NCBI GenBank assembly: GCA_021738405.1
Contig: JAIPCC010000007.1
Location: 1-54,147 of the forward strand
Reading direction: 5' to 3'
From: Crocinitomicaceae bacterium
GTDB lineage: Bacteria; Bacteroidota; Bacteroidia; Flavobacteriales_D; Crocinitomicaceae
Length of the DNA: 54,147 bases
The notes beneath the pieces are model-generated. The model ran no database searches, was not told the origin of the DNA, and was given only the letters and a program-made list of their open reading frames with translations. Position 1 is the stretch's first letter, and each line of letters starts with the position of its first letter. Made by a program: the position numbers and the translations under genes. This document shows positions 53,501 through 54,147 of this stretch, piece by piece.

Positions 53501-54147
53501 GTAGCGGACCTGGAAATTGTTCAGGCCTGGCGCGAGGGTGATGTTCGCAGAGATGGTAGAGCCGATGAGCTGTGCGTTATTGACAGCAATGTTGTTGTGC
53601 AGTACGAGCACTTGGCCGTTTTGGGTAGTGCCGTTGAGTTTGGCGCTGAGCGCAAGGGTGCCCACATTGGTGGTAGTGCCCGGTGCGTTGGGTTGTAACC
53701 AACTGAGCTGAGGTGTGCGGCAGTCGTTGTAATTGATGCTGATTTGATCAAAAGCGCTTCCACAGTCATTGGTAGCGTTGATGCGAATGACGTTTGTACC
53801 GGGAGTGAGGTTGATGCTGCGCTGCACTAAGCCATTGTTCGGATTGAAATTGAAGCCGTTCACCGACATGCCGTTGTGCAAAATCTGAATTTGGTTGTTG
53901 TTCAGATGACCGCTAAGGGTGGCATTGAGCGTGTAGGTGGCTTGGTCTACCGTAGTGGCATTCGCACTGGCGTTCATGATTTGAACAGTGGGTAATTGGC
54001 AAGCAACTTGTTCAATTTGAACTACTTGTGTTTTTGTTCCGCAAGCGGTTGTGGCCGTAATGGTAAAGGTATTGAGTCCAGGTAATAAATTGACAGTTGC
54101 CTGTAAACGATTTGTTTGGGTGTTGAAATCAAACGGAAGCGCTTGAT
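50498..54147 (-). CDS. Very long secreted repeat protein with Ig-like domains and Pro-rich tail, C-terminal part
   Basis: The frame is open through the right edge, so the N-terminus is missing; at least 1215 residues are visible. Eleven full and one partial tandem domains of about 85-100 residues follow one pattern: APxI start, an LxAxVxxxxxxxxIxLxxNG middle, PGxNxIxLxATNxCG, and a closing Cys in xxYxxC. Two Cys per unit are nearly constant (the last unit lacks the closing one). A Gly/Asn/Lys-rich linker and about 120 residues of Pro-Ala-Lys repeats (APKPVAPKPTPAP) end the protein; there is no T9SS domain. Likely a surface or adhesion stalk. Confidence 0.85.
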   Translation of the reverse strand, partial: QALPFDFNTQTNRLQATVNLLPGLNTFTITATTACGTKTQVVQIEQVACQLPTVQIMNASANATTVDQATYTLNATLSGHLNNNQIQILHNGMSVNGFNFNPNNGLVQRSINLTPGTNVIRINATNDCGSAFDQISINYNDCRTPQLSWLQPNAPGTTTNVGTLALSAKLNGTTQNGQVLVLHNNIAVNNAQLIGSTISANITLAPGLNNFQVRYTNACGTDLITSSINYQNCIPPVIAISSPAVNSTLNSAALRMRATVSNVANRNNIKVIFNGIEQTAFTYNAASGQLDLNAQLLVGLNTLTMTATNDCGSDVETFTYTFDDCQAPVLNVQGNLNNTTSSNPLVVTNNSILLTATIQNMATQNGLSVTNNGSPVAFNFSNGNFNSINSTLTSFLNLQPGLNQIVINAVRSCGQANKTIFVRYDNCVAPLITLLQPSANGTTTNAQTLNLLANVSGVSASQAIQVKLNGVAVPFNFVNNQISSTLSLISGSNQIAIQVNNACGADSKNLQISFVQCQAPQITTTAAIPNGASTSNANFVYTALLANTFANQIQLSVNGQTQNYSFNNNLLSANFNLQPGANLINLVATNTCGSDIENWTVVYEPCTAPLISNASPAGTLESQVQLVNISAQVSQITNANQISLLVNGTPITFSYNNGSITASVQLANGNNNIVLSATNNCGADMKSWNITYAPCVAPQIAVTNSGLNGSTVANSALLLTAQVSALTTEQIILSLNGQSGLPFTLQNQSFSAALNLQPGPNTIVLQGTNNCERTSQTISINFVPCNAPQIQFGQAAGALTNPALQFSANVTGVTSAQNINLMLNNTVQAFSYQNGAITASLQLSNGTNVVTLAAQNNCGVASENVNYTFSAPCVQPTLEITSPAAGLSNVSNPNLILTAAVTQINDVASIQVLNNGLAQTGGTLFGNQFSIPLVLQTGNNIISLTATNTCGTDSKTKEISYQPCSIPQVIYNMDPNGHTTNQSIFTYNAQILNYTSSMTVTLSMNGELLTGFSNNLGNILAEISLIPGLNNLTITVTNDCGTLTDTYLVTYDGTGGEGIMTNPNGNKQSEGKEDNFSAPANVNTPAPAAPKPVAPRPVPTPAPKPVAPKPTPAPVAPKPVAPKPTPAPVAPKPVAPKPTPAPVAPKPVAPKPTPAPTTPKPVAPKPTTSPAPKPTPAPTPAPKPTKPATPKPSAPEATPKPKPTNQNTNTKGGGR
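50590..50890 (-). repeat. Tandem 42-base repeats coding the Pro/Ala/Lys tail
   Basis: Units begin at 50679, 50721, 50763 and 50805, exactly 42 bases apart, each coding VAPKPVAPKPTPAP; degenerate copies flank them. Base changes are mostly silent third positions. Confidence 0.9.

Noticed and set aside
1-54147. CRISPR arrays, insertion sequences, transposases, rRNA genes or phage genes
   Set aside because: None seen; the only tandem repeats are protein-coding (TSP3 units, Ig-like units and the Pro/Ala/Lys tail) or the short TTAA boxes.

Overview
The window looks like chromosomal DNA of a member of the Bacteroidota, most likely an aerobic Flavobacteriia-type bacterium. The evidence is three secreted proteins with type IX secretion (T9SS) C-terminal sorting domains, an ExbB-ExbD-ExbD-TonB-PstS-TPR cassette in the order usual for Flavobacteria, an IPExxxVDY-family gene next to pyruvate kinase, FISUMP, DUF5723-OmpA and DUF4920 proteins, and promoters of the TTG-N20-TAnnTTTG type. 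Family-level placement is not supported by what can be read here.

Layout. 1-4.8 kb: a cut outer-membrane barrel gene (-), then IPExxxVDY protein, pyk, recJ and ribE (+), closed by a two-way terminator. 4.9-10.8 kb (-): the Ton energising operon exbB-exbD-exbD-tonB, then a small membrane protein, a PstS-like lipoprotein and a TPR protein. 11.15-25.96 kb (+): thirteen tightly packed, often overlapping genes that form an uncharacterised type II ketosynthase locus (dehydratase, active-site-less KS, KS, ketoreductase, ACP, hexapeptide-repeat protein, trans-enoyl-reductase-like protein, a desaturase fused to an RND exporter, IorA/IorB-type 2-oxoacid oxidoreductase, a lone AmrS-type radical SAM enzyme, a Cys/Met-metabolism PLP enzyme and a membrane acyltransferase). 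26.0-29.6 kb: an AT-richer accessory block (PD40 lipoprotein, secreted protein, two FISUMP proteins). 29.7-33.7 kb: tRNA-Cys, a haem/copper monooxygenase-like T9SS protein, an esterase with T9SS tail and a ChaN-like protein.

33.7-41.2 kb: PhoR/PhoB-type two-component genes beside a T9SS beta-helix/PKD protein and a TonB-dependent receptor. The upstream regions of the last two share 11-bp-period TTAA direct repeats placed alike relative to a -7-like element and the start codon: a candidate Pho-box pair. 41.2-50.4 kb: OmpA/TSP3 protein, an anchored beta-propeller-like protein, rnhB, two small exported proteins, formyl-THF cyclo-ligase followed by a 56-residue membrane protein, and a PpiD-like foldase. 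50.5-54.1 kb: the C-terminal part of a very long secreted repeat protein running off the right edge.

How parts work together: the Ton complex at 7.8-10.8 kb would power receptors such as the one at 38-41 kb, and the PstS-like protein and PhoBR point to phosphate acquisition. In the ketosynthase locus the DH, KS, KR, ER and ACP genes supply a full elongation-reduction cycle, the oxidoreductase could make acyl-CoA starters, and the desaturase-RND fusion could modify and move the product. The product is unknown; those roles are inference.
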